The notes: generated from the letters alone by a model not told the origin. DNA of 64,000 nucleotides from Phascolarctobacterium_A sp034086985 (GCA_034086985.1 JAXDZG010000012.1:186001-250000); one strand, 5' to 3'; positions 35,333-43,807 are shown, numbered from the stretch's first letter. Program-made: numbers and translations.

Positions 35333-35362
35333 ATTATACAATTTCATTAAGTGACGCGCAAG
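35333..35362 (-). promoter_or_regulatory. Possible promoter of the RND operon
   Basis: TATAAT (35333-35338) on the minus strand, with TTGCGC 17-18 bases upstream as a weak -35. The -10 is perfect, the -35 poor, which may fit a regulated promoter. Confidence 0.5.
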
Positions 35363-35396
35363 AAAAAACTGCTAGAAGCAGGCCAACAAAGGCAAC

Positions 35397-35424
35397 AAAA
35401 AACGCAGGCCGTTAGACCTGCGTT
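35397..35424 (-). terminator. Terminator after the tRNA gene
   Basis: On the minus strand, AACGCAGG and CCTGCGTT form an 8-bp stem with an 8-base loop, followed by TTTT. It lies about 30 bases beyond the tRNA 3' end. Confidence 0.8.
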
Positions 35425-35454
35425 CTACTTATAAGGTTCGTATAAAGTTAAGGT

Positions 35455-35529
35455 TGGTGGGCCCAGTAGGGTTCGAACCTACGACCAGCCGGTTATGAGC
35501 CGGCGGCTCTACCACTGAGCTATAGGCCC
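35455..35529 (-). tRNA. ileX: tRNA-Ile(CAU), lysidine-type
   Basis: The 75-nt cloverleaf includes an encoded CCA. The acceptor stem pairs GGGCCTA with TGGGCCC, followed by T8-A9, D stem GCTC/GAGC, anticodon stem GCCGG/CCGGC with loop CTCATAA, and T stem GTAGG/CCTAC with loop TTCGAAC. The anticodon is CAT. The body (GGCTCATAACC and GGTCGTAGGTTCGA) matches the minor isoleucine tRNA whose C34 becomes lysidine, rather than elongator or initiator Met tRNAs; this assignment is from memory of the family. Confidence 0.9.
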
Positions 35530-35551
35530 ACGAGAACAACTCAACAGTAAT

Positions 35552-35580
35552 ATTCTAGTATATAGGAGCGCTTCTGTCAA
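35552..35580 (-). promoter_or_regulatory. Promoter of the tRNA gene
   Basis: TTGACA (35575-35580) and TAGAAT (35552-35557) with a 17-base spacer, ending 22 bases before the tRNA 5' end. Confidence 0.85.
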
Positions 35581-35665
35581 GAACTATTCTTAAATATCCT
35601 TGCCATGCTTTTTCAAAGCATGCCCAAAAACTGCCCCAACGACTACTTATAAGCCTCGCAATGGC

Positions 35666-37276
35666 TCACTCCAAGAAGTCCTTCAGCTTCTTGCTGCGGC
35701 TGGGATGACGCAGCTTGCGCAGAGCCTTGGCCTCGATCTGGCGAATACGCTCACGGGTTACGCCAAAGTGCTGACCCACCTCTTCCAGAGTACGGCTGCG
35801 ACCGTCCTCCAGGCCAAAGCGCAGCTCCAGCACCCGTTTTTCGCGAACGGTCAAGGTCTCCAAAACCTCGTCCAGCTGCTCCCGCAGCAACGTAAAGCTA
35901 GCTGCATCCGCCGGTGCCGGCGCATCGTGGTCCTCGATGAAATCGCCCAGATGGGAGTCCTCCTCCTCGCCGATAGGCGTTTCCAGAGAAACAGGCTCTT
36001 GGGCAATTTTCATAATCTCACGCACTCTGTCCACGGAGGTATCCATTTCCTTAGCAATTTCCTCGGGCAAGGGCTCACGGCCCAGCTCCTGCAGGAGCTG
36101 GCGGGATACGCGAATGAGCTTGTTGATAGTTTCCACCATATGCACAGGAATGCGGATGGTGCGGGCCTGGTCAGCAATAGCGCGGGTAATAGCCTGACGA
36201 ATCCACCAGGTGGCATAGGTGCTAAACTTAAAGCCCTTGTTATAGTCAAATTTTTCTACTGCCTTAATCAGGCCCAGATTACCCTCCTGAATTAAATCCA
36301 GGAAGAGCATGCCACGGCCCACATAACGCTTAGCAATGCTTACTACCAAGCGCAGATTGGCCTCAGACAAGCATTTCTTCGCATCATTGCCCTGCTCACG
36401 CACGGCCTTAAGCAGCTTGTCAAAATCCTCTTCACAGGCCATATAGGCATCGATAATCTCGTTATCCTTCTCACGGCCATCGCTTAAGCGAGCCTTAATC
36501 TCCTCCAGCAGGGACTTAATCTGATAGAGATTATGCACATCTTTGTCGCTGGTAGGACGCTGGATTTCCAGACGCTCGCAATCGGGAATAAGGCATTTTT
36601 GCTCCACCATCAGGCGCTGCAGATGCAGGCGCTCGTCGCGAGTAAATTCAAAAATTAAATCCTCGTAATCCTCGATTTTATAGGGATTGCCCTCCTCCTG
36701 ACGGGTTCTGATCATTTCCAAAACCTTAAAGATGGAGCGCATATTGGTCATATGCCATTCATCCACCATGAAGCCCTTGATTTTTTCTAGCAGGGTCTTG
36801 GTGTCATCACTGCCACTGAAAACAGGTGCGTCCAAGGTAATCGTCTTACCCCGCAGCAGTCTTTCCGCCTGACGGCCCTTGTCCATTCGCTTGGCCAGCT
36901 TGATTTCATCCTCGCCCACCAGCAGAGGCACGCGGCCAATTTCCTTTAAATACATGCGCACGGGATCATCAATGCTAATGCCCTCGGGCACTGTCAAATT
37001 AGCCAGTTCGGCCTCGGTGATATCCTCCGTATCAGGGGGCTCATCCGTATCCACGATGGGTAAAACATCGTCTTCAGGAGAATTGTCGTCCACTATTTCC
37101 AAGCCCTTACGGGTTATAACCTCGTATAAATGCTCAACCTCCTCAGAAGACACTGTCTCCAAGGAGTTGATGGTGCCCATAACGTCCCCATAAGTGAGAA
37201 CACCATTTTGCGCCTTGCCCCTTTGCACCAATTCATCAATTTGTTCCTGGGTCAATTTACTGGTATTTTCTTCCAT
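35666..37276 (-). CDS. rpoD: Primary RNA polymerase sigma factor (RpoD/SigA) with a large non-conserved insert
   Basis: A 536-residue sigma-70 factor. After an acidic N-terminal domain, region 1.2 lies at about residues 103-134 (DDPVRMYLKEIGRVPLL). Regions 2-4 run from ANLRLVVSIAKRYVGRGM (307) through TYATWWIRQAITRAIADQ to the HTH VTRERIRQIEAKALRKLR (507-523). Between 1.2 and 2 there are about 160 extra residues (143-295), comparable in place to the non-conserved region of E. coli sigma-70; Bacillus SigA has almost nothing there. AGGAGG lies seven bases before the ATG at 37276. It follows dnaG by 19 bases, the classic dnaG-rpoD pair. Confidence 0.96.
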   Translation of the reverse strand: MEENTSKLTQEQIDELVQRGKAQNGVLTYGDVMGTINSLETVSSEEVEHLYEVITRKGLEIVDDNSPEDDVLPIVDTDEPPDTEDITEAELANLTVPEGISIDDPVRMYLKEIGRVPLLVGEDEIKLAKRMDKGRQAERLLRGKTITLDAPVFSGSDDTKTLLEKIKGFMVDEWHMTNMRSIFKVLEMIRTRQEEGNPYKIEDYEDLIFEFTRDERLHLQRLMVEQKCLIPDCERLEIQRPTSDKDVHNLYQIKSLLEEIKARLSDGREKDNEIIDAYMACEEDFDKLLKAVREQGNDAKKCLSEANLRLVVSIAKRYVGRGMLFLDLIQEGNLGLIKAVEKFDYNKGFKFSTYATWWIRQAITRAIADQARTIRIPVHMVETINKLIRVSRQLLQELGREPLPEEIAKEMDTSVDRVREIMKIAQEPVSLETPIGEEEDSHLGDFIEDHDAPAPADAASFTLLREQLDEVLETLTVREKRVLELRFGLEDGRSRTLEEVGQHFGVTRERIRQIEAKALRKLRHPSRSKKLKDFLE

Positions 37277-37295
37277 GGTGTTCCCTCCTTCCATT

Positions 37296-39083
37296 TCATT
37301 TTGAATTTCCATAGAGCTTTTTGATTTCATTCTTTATCCTTTGAGTTTCCCTTAATTCCTGCATAAAGCGCTGGTCCGCCGAGCGTTCATACTCGTCCGC
37401 TAGCAGCCGGTGCCTTTCATATTCCTGCTCTAGAAAGCTTCGCTTGAGCTGGCGCAGACAATCATCTACAAATTGCTTCCCGTCCTGCATGGGCACTGCT
37501 TTTGTCCGTATCCCAGCCAAAGCCGATTGGGCTTCATCATCTAAAGCATCATTTAATCTATCAATAGTAAAAGCGTTGTCCTGTACCAGTTGTCCTAAAA
37601 AGGCAAATATTCGCGCCAAGGCCGGGTCGCTCCACCCGGTGCCCTGCAGTACCTGCTCACATTCCTCAGCCAACCAGGGCTCCTCAATAAGCACTGCCAA
37701 AAGCTGCTCCTCAGCCTGCCTTCTCACACTGATTGTTTTCACATCGGTCACGGGCACGTATGCGCTTTCCCTTCTGGCACCACCCTTTTTTGTTGCCTTA
37801 CGATACTCCTCCACAATGAGGCCCTCGTCTATGGTCAACCTTTGTGCCAGCCTACGCATATGCTCCGCCGCTTCAATTTCACTTTTACATTCTAATAGGA
37901 ATGGTAGTATATTCGACACTGCCTCAACTTTTCCTGCTAGATTTGAGGTATCACTTTGCAAAATTGTTTCTTCTATCTGAAAATCAATGCCTTCCTTGGC
38001 CGCTGCCACGACCTGTAGAAAGGCCTCTTTACCGTAACGGCGTACATATTCATCCGGGTCCTTGCCCTCGGGCACGCCGGCAATGCGCACCTTGAGGCCC
38101 TCCGTGCGGGCGATGCTCACCGCCCTTACAGAGGCTCTCCGTCCGGCGCTGTCGCTGTCGTAGCAAAAGACGATTTCGTCGGCAATACGCTTGAGCAGCT
38201 TGGCCTGCTCCGTAGCGAAGGCCGTGCCCATGGAGGCTACCACATTGCTGATGCCAGCTGCGTGCAGGCTGATGGCATCCATATAGCCCTCCACCACAAT
38301 GGCCTGTTTACTAGCCCTGATGGGCTTATAGGCCACATCTAGGGCAAAGAGCAAGCGTCTTTTATTAAACCATTCTGTTTCGGCTGTATTTAAATATTTG
38401 GGAGTACTATTATCAAGAACCCTACCGCCGAAGCCCACAATCTTGCCCCGACCATCCTTGATGGGAATCATGACCCGGTTGCGAAACTTGTCATAAAGCT
38501 GCTCCTCCCTGCCCTTGGCTACCAGGCCTGCAGCCACAAGCTCCTGGGGCTGAAAGCCTCGCTTGCCCAAGCTACTTACAAGAGCAGTAAAATTATTCAA
38601 GGCAAAGCCGATGGAAAAGCTATCGATAATGTCTTGATTGATGCCACGGCCATTGAGATAAGCCAAGGCTCCCTTGCCATAGGGTGTCTTCAAAAGGCAG
38701 GCCTGAAAAAAACGGGCTGCAGTGGCATTGGTCTCATTAATGCGCTCCTTTTGCTTTTCGCGCCATATTTCCGCCGCTGTTTTATGCCTTTCCGGTACGG
38801 CAATACCATAGCGGGCGGCCAAGAGCTTCAAGGCTTCGGTAAAGCCGCAGTCCTCTATTTTCATGACAAATTTAAAAATATCCCCGCCCTCATGGCAGCC
38901 AAAGCAATAAAACATGTTTTTGGCGGGATTAACAGCAAAGGAGGGTGTTTTTTCCCCGTGGAAGGGGCAGCAGCCCCAAAAGTTTTGCCCACGCTTTTTT
39001 AAGGGCACATAGCCGGAGATAACTTCCACAATATTGGCAGTGCTGCGCACCTGCTCCTTAAAGCTTTCAAATTCTCCGTCCAT
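37296..39083 (-). CDS. dnaG: DNA primase
   Basis: DnaG makes the RNA primers for replication. The 595-residue protein has the CHC2 zinc finger (CCPFHGEKTPSF, FYCFGCHEGGD; residues 38-66). The Toprim core follows, with VVEGYMDAISL near residue 263 and VFCYDSDSAGRRA near residue 310. A C-terminal helicase-interaction region (from about residue 450) is rich in charged helices. The length is normal. It is the first gene of the dnaG-rpoD unit. A likely promoter region overlaps that of the divergent LptA-like gene. Confidence 0.96.
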   Translation of the reverse strand: MDGEFESFKEQVRSTANIVEVISGYVPLKKRGQNFWGCCPFHGEKTPSFAVNPAKNMFYCFGCHEGGDIFKFVMKIEDCGFTEALKLLAARYGIAVPERHKTAAEIWREKQKERINETNATAARFFQACLLKTPYGKGALAYLNGRGINQDIIDSFSIGFALNNFTALVSSLGKRGFQPQELVAAGLVAKGREEQLYDKFRNRVMIPIKDGRGKIVGFGGRVLDNSTPKYLNTAETEWFNKRRLLFALDVAYKPIRASKQAIVVEGYMDAISLHAAGISNVVASMGTAFATEQAKLLKRIADEIVFCYDSDSAGRRASVRAVSIARTEGLKVRIAGVPEGKDPDEYVRRYGKEAFLQVVAAAKEGIDFQIEETILQSDTSNLAGKVEAVSNILPFLLECKSEIEAAEHMRRLAQRLTIDEGLIVEEYRKATKKGGARRESAYVPVTDVKTISVRRQAEEQLLAVLIEEPWLAEECEQVLQGTGWSDPALARIFAFLGQLVQDNAFTIDRLNDALDDEAQSALAGIRTKAVPMQDGKQFVDDCLRQLKRSFLEQEYERHRLLADEYERSADQRFMQELRETQRIKNEIKKLYGNSK

Positions 39084-39187
39084 GCATACATTCCTCCACC
39101 GCTAATTTACACATAATTTATATTCAATGCAAAATGGTAAAATCCTCTTTTTTTTACAAAAATTCTTCTAAAAAAAGCATCTGCCCC

Positions 39188-39216
39188 TTGCAGTCATTAT
39201 CAAAAAATACTATAAT
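39188..39216 (+). promoter_or_regulatory. Promoter of the LptA-like gene
   Basis: TTGCAG (39188-39193) and TATAAT (39211-39216) with a 17-base spacer, about 110 bases before the start codon. Confidence 0.65.
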
Positions 39217-39324
39217 ATTTATTACGCTAAATTTGTTACACGCATTGACGGTAGAGCCCTTTGCCCCTTGCTGTGATGAGCTTCCTTTAAGCTGTGCAGC
39301 TGATGTATTTGCGAGGTGTATGTT

Positions 39325-39801
39325 ATGAAAAAGCTTTTTCTCGCCTTGGTAATGGCTTTAATGCTGCTGCCCAGCCTGTGCTTGGCAGCTGAGCCTGTTA
39401 TCAAAAGCGATAGTCGTTCCTTTAATCCCTTAAACGGTGTTTACGATTTACAGGGCCATGTTTTTGTCCAATTACCGGCTCACGATACCACTCTCACCAT
39501 CACTGGCGACACTACCAAGGTGCATTTATATAAGCTGGAGGTGCATGGGCAAGGCAATATTACCCTGAGCTTTGGGGAGATGAGCTTTAAATGCGACAAG
39601 GTGGATGTGTATCATTCAGAGCGCGTTGCTTATGTAGAAGGTAAGTGCAGGTTTAAGGACGGCAAGGTCAATATTACCTCCGACCAGGGCTCCTACAACT
39701 GGAGGACCAAGCTTGCCGTTTTCCAAGGCAATGTAAAGGTCAATGGCATAGCCCAAGAGGACGCTGTTACCTACAATGTGATGACGAAAAAGTTTATATA
39801 A
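39325..39801 (+). CDS. LptA/OstA-like periplasmic protein
   Basis: The 158-residue protein has a signal peptide (MKKLFLALVMALMLLPSLCLAA), then beta-strand repeats with the OstA pattern: NPLNGVYDLQGHVFVQL, KCDKVDVYHSERVAYVEGKCRF and TSDQGSYNWRTKLAVFQGNVKV. OstA/LptA proteins form the periplasmic bridge that carries lipopolysaccharide to the outer membrane. The gene stands alone between dnaG and ppsR; the lptB/lptC neighbours usual elsewhere are absent, so it may be a second, specialised copy. AGGTG precedes the ATG at 39325; the frame opens at 39316. Confidence 0.82.
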   Translation: MKKLFLALVMALMLLPSLCLAAEPVIKSDSRSFNPLNGVYDLQGHVFVQLPAHDTTLTITGDTTKVHLYKLEVHGQGNITLSFGEMSFKCDKVDVYHSERVAYVEGKCRFKDGKVNITSDQGSYNWRTKLAVFQGNVKVNGIAQEDAVTYNVMTKKFI

Positions 39802-39807
39802 AAAATA

Positions 39808-39845
39808 AATCCGAAGCCATTTTAGTGATGACTTCGGATTTTTCT
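39808..39845. terminator. Bidirectional terminator between the LptA-like gene and ppsR
   Basis: AATCCGAAG and CTTCGGATT form a 9-bp stem with T-rich sequence on both sides, between two convergent genes. Confidence 0.8.
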
Positions 39846-39853
39846 TTTGCTTT

Positions 39854-40687
39854 TTAGCCTTCGCTATGGCGCTCCTTATTCTTGCGCACATATTCCAGGA
39901 TAATGCCGGCAGTTTCTTCAATAGCACGGTTGGAAACGTTGATAATCTGGCAATGGAGACGACGCATAATGCCCTTAGCATACTGCAGCTCCTCGTTGAT
40001 GCGGTTCATGTCCGCATAGACGGCAGTATCGCTCAGGCCCATGGTTTTGAGGCGCTCTGCACGGATTTCGTTGAGCTTGAAGGGGTCAATCAAAAGGCCG
40101 ATAATCTTATAAGGCGGCACCTTGAAGAGCTCTTCAGGGGGAGCCAGCTCCGGCACCAGGGGCACGTTGGCAACCTTGATGCGCTTATGAGCCAAATACA
40201 TGGACAGCGGAGTTTTGGAGGTACGGGATACGCCGATGATAACGATGTCGGCCTTGAGCAAGCCCAAGGGATTTTTGCCATCGTCGTATTTAACGGCAAA
40301 TTCTACAGCCTCCACACGCTTAAAGTAGTCGTGGTCCAAGGAGTGGATTAAGCCAGCTTGGTTACGAGGCAGCATGCCAGTGGTTTTTTCGATGGATTTA
40401 ATCATGGGGCCCAGCACGTCCACAACCTGCACATCCTTGGCCAGAGCGCGGTCTGCCATGTGCTCACGCAGCTCAGGGGATACGATGGTGTAGCAGATCA
40501 CTGCGCAGTTGGCAGCAGCCTCCTCCACTACTCTATCAATTTGCTCCTTATCCTTCACATAGGGCACGCGAATAACATCAAATTTTTCTTCTACGAATTG
40601 GCTAGTGGTAGCCTTGACAACGGACTCCGCAGTTTCGCCAATAGAGTCGGATACAGCGTAAATAATCGGATTACTCTTCGGTAGTAT
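39854..40687 (-). CDS. ppsR: Pyruvate phosphate dikinase / PEP synthase regulatory protein (DUF299), probably with an unusual start codon
   Basis: This family acts as an ADP-dependent kinase and phosphorylase that switches PPDK or PEP synthase off and on. The P-loop GVSRTSKTPLSMYLA lies near residue 160. The first standard start in frame is a GTG at 40567 (237 residues), but the conserved N-terminus IYAVSDSIGETAESVVKA is encoded upstream, in frame and without a stop. No ATG, GTG or TTG occurs before it. GGGAGG lies eight bases before an ATA (40687) and five before an ATC, so a non-standard start is likely. It overlaps the ccpN end by 17 bases. Confidence 0.9.
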   Translation of the reverse strand: MLPKSNPIIYAVSDSIGETAESVVKATTSQFVEEKFDVIRVPYVKDKEQIDRVVEEAAANCAVICYTIVSPELREHMADRALAKDVQVVDVLGPMIKSIEKTTGMLPRNQAGLIHSLDHDYFKRVEAVEFAVKYDDGKNPLGLLKADIVIIGVSRTSKTPLSMYLAHKRIKVANVPLVPELAPPEELFKVPPYKIIGLLIDPFKLNEIRAERLKTMGLSDTAVYADMNRINEELQYAKGIMRRLHCQIINVSNRAIEETAGIILEYVRKNKERHSEG

Positions 40688-41339
40688 GATAATTACCTCC
40701 CTTTCCTTCTGCCAAATCTACCAGCAAACGGGTAAAATTAGTTTTTGTGATTCTGCCCACGATTTGGTACTTGCGTTTTGCTTCATCTATAGTTTTCACC
40801 ACGGGCAGGCAGTCGATTTCGTTGTTAATGAGCCGGTGGGCAGCACTGGCAATGGATTCTTCGGGCTTGGCCACGATGATTTTGGAGATGGGGGTCATGA
40901 CCATCACAACAGGGATATCACGTAAATCATTGTTGTTGATGGCAGCCTTTAAGAGGTCCTTGCGAGATACTACGCCGGTCAAGAGGCTTTTTTCATCCAG
41001 CACAAAGACGGTGCCCACGTCCTCTAGAAACATGGTCACTACTGCTTCATAAGCACTTTTATCATGGGAGATGGCTACGGGCACGGACTGCAAATCCTGC
41101 ACGGTGATGGCTGAAATTTCTTCCATCAGCATGCCCAATGTGTTTTTGCCCGTGTAAAAATAGCCAACCTTGGGACGGGCGTCCAAAATACCGCCCATTA
41201 CTAAAATAGCCAGGTCGCTACGTAAAGCCGCACGGGTAACATTTAGCCTTTCTGCAATATGTTCACCTGTTATGGGGCCGTCGAGACGCACTATTTCAGC
41301 AATTTGTTTTTGCCTGTTACTTAAAGAAATGATGGTCAC
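40671..41339 (-). CDS. ccpN: CcpN-like transcriptional repressor (HTH plus two CBS domains)
   Basis: The 222-residue protein has an N-terminal helix-turn-helix (RQKQIAEIV, GPITGEHIAERLNVTRAALRSDLAIL) and two CBS domains (about residues 80-140 and 145-210). Bacillus CcpN represses gluconeogenic genes (gapB, pckA) and senses nucleotides through the CBS pair; in Bacillus it is also followed by a DUF299 gene, as here. The GTG at 41339 nearly touches its AAGGGGA ribosome binding site. In-frame ATC or ATT codons a few bases on are better spaced, so the real start is uncertain. Confidence 0.9.
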   Translation of the reverse strand: MTIISLSNRQKQIAEIVRLDGPITGEHIAERLNVTRAALRSDLAILVMGGILDARPKVGYFYTGKNTLGMLMEEISAITVQDLQSVPVAISHDKSAYEAVVTMFLEDVGTVFVLDEKSLLTGVVSRKDLLKAAINNNDLRDIPVVMVMTPISKIIVAKPEESIASAAHRLINNEIDCLPVVKTIDEAKRKYQIVGRITKTNFTRLLVDLAEGKGGNYHTTEE

Positions 41340-41366
41340 TCCCCTTCGTATTATTTCTTTCCACTA

Positions 41367-41379
41367 TGTATAGTATACA
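41367..41379. promoter_or_regulatory. 13-bp palindrome upstream of ccpN, possible autoregulatory operator
   Basis: TGTATA and TATACA flank one central base, 28 bases before the ccpN start. TATACT/TATACA may also be part of its -10 box. Binding by CcpN itself is a guess. Confidence 0.45.
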
Positions 41380-41442
41380 CTGTTTCAAGGAAAAATGCTA
41401 GGGGCGGTCATAAATATTTTTATATAATTTTAAGTTTTATAG

Positions 41443-41471
41443 CAAAAAGCTCCCCTTTTAACAGGGGAGCT
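41443..41471 (-). terminator. Terminator after the Tad-domain gene
   Basis: On the minus strand, AGCTCCCC and GGGGAGCT form a perfect 8-bp stem with an 8-base loop, then TTTTTGC. It lies about 90 bases after the stop at 41559. Confidence 0.75.
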
Positions 41472-41558
41472 GAGGTGATAAATATGGTGTTTTGAAATTC
41501 GTAATAAGCAATCATCGCGCTGATTACTTATTACTCAATTTCATGAAGTATTCTAATT

Positions 41559-43118
41559 CTACTCAACTAATCTTAGTCTAGTTGTTGTAGCACTACCTGT
41601 GCCTGAAGAACCGCTTGAGCCAGAAGAACTGCTGTCACCGGAAATACCTAAGTTAATTCTGTAATTACTATCATTTTCAGTTTTTACAGCAATAGGATTT
41701 CGTTCTTCACTATCATCTGGATAATATCCAGAAATATCATCATTTTTATAGTACACTTTTTGCCCACGTCCAACCTCTATGTTTGTGGCCAAAAATCCAT
41801 ATACATCGCTGGTTACACTATCAAAAAAGGTGTTATTATCACCATATAATCTGATATTTCCTAAATCCCAATCATCCCTAGCGTTGCCACATAGCAATCC
41901 ATTAAAATGGTTGTTACTACCACTAATATCTATTCCACAACTGCTTATTATATCTCCATAATGCACATTCTTGGTATCGATAACAGGAGTCTGGTCTCCA
42001 GTATACTCAATTACAATTGAATTAATATTTTTTACACCATTTAACATTCTATCAGATAGGATGGTTTGTAAACCTCCCCCTACTTGATTGTTGAAATCTT
42101 GATCTGGTTTATATAATAATTTATTAAGATTTCCTGTTTTTATATATAAATCTATGCCATCCTTAGGGTTGGATATTATTGGACATGTTTCATCAATATA
42201 TCGATAATTGGATGAAGCATCATTATTACCTGCTTTATATGTTTCCACCATGCTAACAGCAGTAGAATATTTTGTTTTGCTTTGCTGCTTTAGCAAGTCT
42301 ATCCTATTATTTGCAGCTTGTAAAAAGGCTTTTTGTTCCTTAACCTCATCAGTATCATAATCATTTACTGTAGTACCTTGCCAAATAGGAATAAACTGCT
42401 GACTTGGTTTATCTAATTCTCCGTTTATACCATTAGAAATATAATTGCCAGCTCCTACTTTACTAAGCTCAATTGGACTAGATGAATACAAGGTTAGATT
42501 AAATCCATCAGGCACTACAAGCTTTGAACGATCAGAATATAATAGTTGCAATGAAGAATTGCCTACAAAAACAGGATATTTGGCAGGATTAAGAAAAACA
42601 TCGTCTGAAACTTCACTTCCCCCCTCAGCAGCCGCCTTCGCGGCGACCACGAGGCCGTCGCTGAAGTCGCCCAGAACATTGAAGAAGAACAAGGGGGCGC
42701 GCTTAGTGATGCGCACGCGGACGCGTTCCTTAGTCTCCCCGTCCTTAGTCACGCTCACAATGCCATAGGAAACCAAGGCGTCCTGACCCTTAGCTAAGGT
42801 GTCCGCTGTATCCCAGGAGCTGCTGTCCGCCTTATTCACCAAATCATTAGCACCCAGCTTGATGCCGTTGGCCTCCACATAGGCCTTCACCGCATCTTTG
42901 ACCGTGGTATCCCTATTACTGTCGTCCAGGTGGGCAGCACCGGCCAAGGCCGCCGCATCGGCAATATCCTGCATCTTGCCGTGCTCCACATAGGCCAAGC
43001 CCAAATCAATAGAAAAGCCCATAAAGCCAAAGAGCACCGGCAGCAAAACAGCAAAAAGCACCATGATGGCACCGCGCTGTGCATTTTTAAATTTCGTATA
43101 TAAAAAGTTCTTGTTCAT
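41559..43118 (-). CDS. TadG-like (Tad domain) pilus-associated protein with a long AT-rich C-terminal region
   Basis: A 519-residue protein. The first 60 residues (QRGAIMVLFAVLLPVLFGFMGFSIDLGLAYVEHGKMQDIADAAALAGAAHL) are the classic TadE/TadG-like signal anchor. A region to about residue 165 follows (RVRITKRAPLFFFNVLGDF). The last 350 residues are Asn/Asp/Ser-rich, end in a Ser/Gly linker and TTTRLRLVE, and match nothing I recognise. GC content falls sharply at about position 42,615, where the conserved domain ends. It has its own promoter and terminator. It could work with the Flp-like pilins at 21-24 kb. Confidence 0.8.
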   Translation of the reverse strand: MNKNFLYTKFKNAQRGAIMVLFAVLLPVLFGFMGFSIDLGLAYVEHGKMQDIADAAALAGAAHLDDSNRDTTVKDAVKAYVEANGIKLGANDLVNKADSSSWDTADTLAKGQDALVSYGIVSVTKDGETKERVRVRITKRAPLFFFNVLGDFSDGLVVAAKAAAEGGSEVSDDVFLNPAKYPVFVGNSSLQLLYSDRSKLVVPDGFNLTLYSSSPIELSKVGAGNYISNGINGELDKPSQQFIPIWQGTTVNDYDTDEVKEQKAFLQAANNRIDLLKQQSKTKYSTAVSMVETYKAGNNDASSNYRYIDETCPIISNPKDGIDLYIKTGNLNKLLYKPDQDFNNQVGGGLQTILSDRMLNGVKNINSIVIEYTGDQTPVIDTKNVHYGDIISSCGIDISGSNNHFNGLLCGNARDDWDLGNIRLYGDNNTFFDSVTSDVYGFLATNIEVGRGQKVYYKNDDISGYYPDDSEERNPIAVKTENDSNYRINLGISGDSSSSGSSGSSGTGSATTTRLRLVE

Positions 43119-43165
43119 AATTATACCTCGCTATAAAAGGCTCTCCTTATCATAACCACAAGCTT

Positions 43166-43194
43166 ATTATAACAAGAAATAACTATATTTTCAA
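43166..43194 (-). promoter_or_regulatory. Promoter of the Tad-domain gene
   Basis: TTGAAA (43189-43194) and TATAAT (43166-43171) with a 17-base spacer on the minus strand. Confidence 0.75.
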
Positions 43195-43207
43195 TTTACT
43201 TTTTTAC

Positions 43208-43240
43208 AAAAAAATACGCCCTGACATAAGCCAGGGCATA
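43208..43240 (-). terminator. Terminator after the Skp-like gene
   Basis: On the minus strand, TATGCCCTG and CAGGGCGTA form a 9-bp stem with one G-U pair and an 8-base loop, followed by seven T. Confidence 0.8.
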
Positions 43241-43354
43241 TTTTAGAGGGGAGTTAGGATAGGATAGGAAATTCTTAATAAATCAAGAATTTAGGAAAAA
43301 GGTGTATGATTTTTTGTGAAAATGCATCCAAACGAGCTAGTACTCGCTTGGTTG

Positions 43355-43783
43355 TTATTTGTTTTTTAGGGCGGTCACTACGTCGTTGGTCAAATCCTTG
43401 CCGCCGGATACCATGGCTTGGATATTAACAACGCTCTTGATGCCCTTTTCAGCTGCCACCTTATCGATGGTGGTGCGGATTTGCTTTTGCACAGGAGCCA
43501 TTTTTTTAGCTTCAAAATCAGCCAGCTCCTTGTTCAGCTTTTGCTGCAAGTCCTGTTGTGCTTTAGCGTCCAGCTCTTTAGCTTGAGCATTGAAGGATTT
43601 TTGCAGCTCGTTGCGTTTATTGGCAATCTCTTGAGCAATGTCCTTGATGCCGGGATAATTAGCCACGATGGCTTGCATGTTGACAAAGCCTACTACCCCA
43701 TCGTTTTCAGCAGCCAGAGCGCTGCTGCACAGGCCCAGGCTCATCATCACAGTCATCACAAAGGCGAGAATTTTTTGCTTCAT
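43355..43783 (-). CDS. OmpH/Skp-family periplasmic chaperone
   Basis: A 142-residue protein with a signal peptide (ending SSALAAE), then the family opening VVGFVNMQAIVANYPGIK. A long helical coiled coil follows (about residues 45-105, NELQKSFNAQAKELDAKAQQDL). Skp holds unfolded outer-membrane proteins in the periplasm. It follows the YbjN-like gene by 24 bases and lies close to the autotransporter island whose products would need such a chaperone. Confidence 0.88.
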   Translation of the reverse strand: MKQKILAFVMTVMMSLGLCSSALAAENDGVVGFVNMQAIVANYPGIKDIAQEIANKRNELQKSFNAQAKELDAKAQQDLQQKLNKELADFEAKKMAPVQKQIRTTIDKVAAEKGIKSVVNIQAMVSGGKDLTNDVVTALKNK

Positions 43784-43807
43784 TCTTTAGATGCTTCCTT
43801 TCATTTT

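Noticed and set aside
35455..35529. Annotation of the CAT-anticodon tRNA as methionine
   Set aside because: The anticodon arm and T arm match the minor isoleucine tRNA (lysidine-modified) better than elongator or initiator Met tRNAs.
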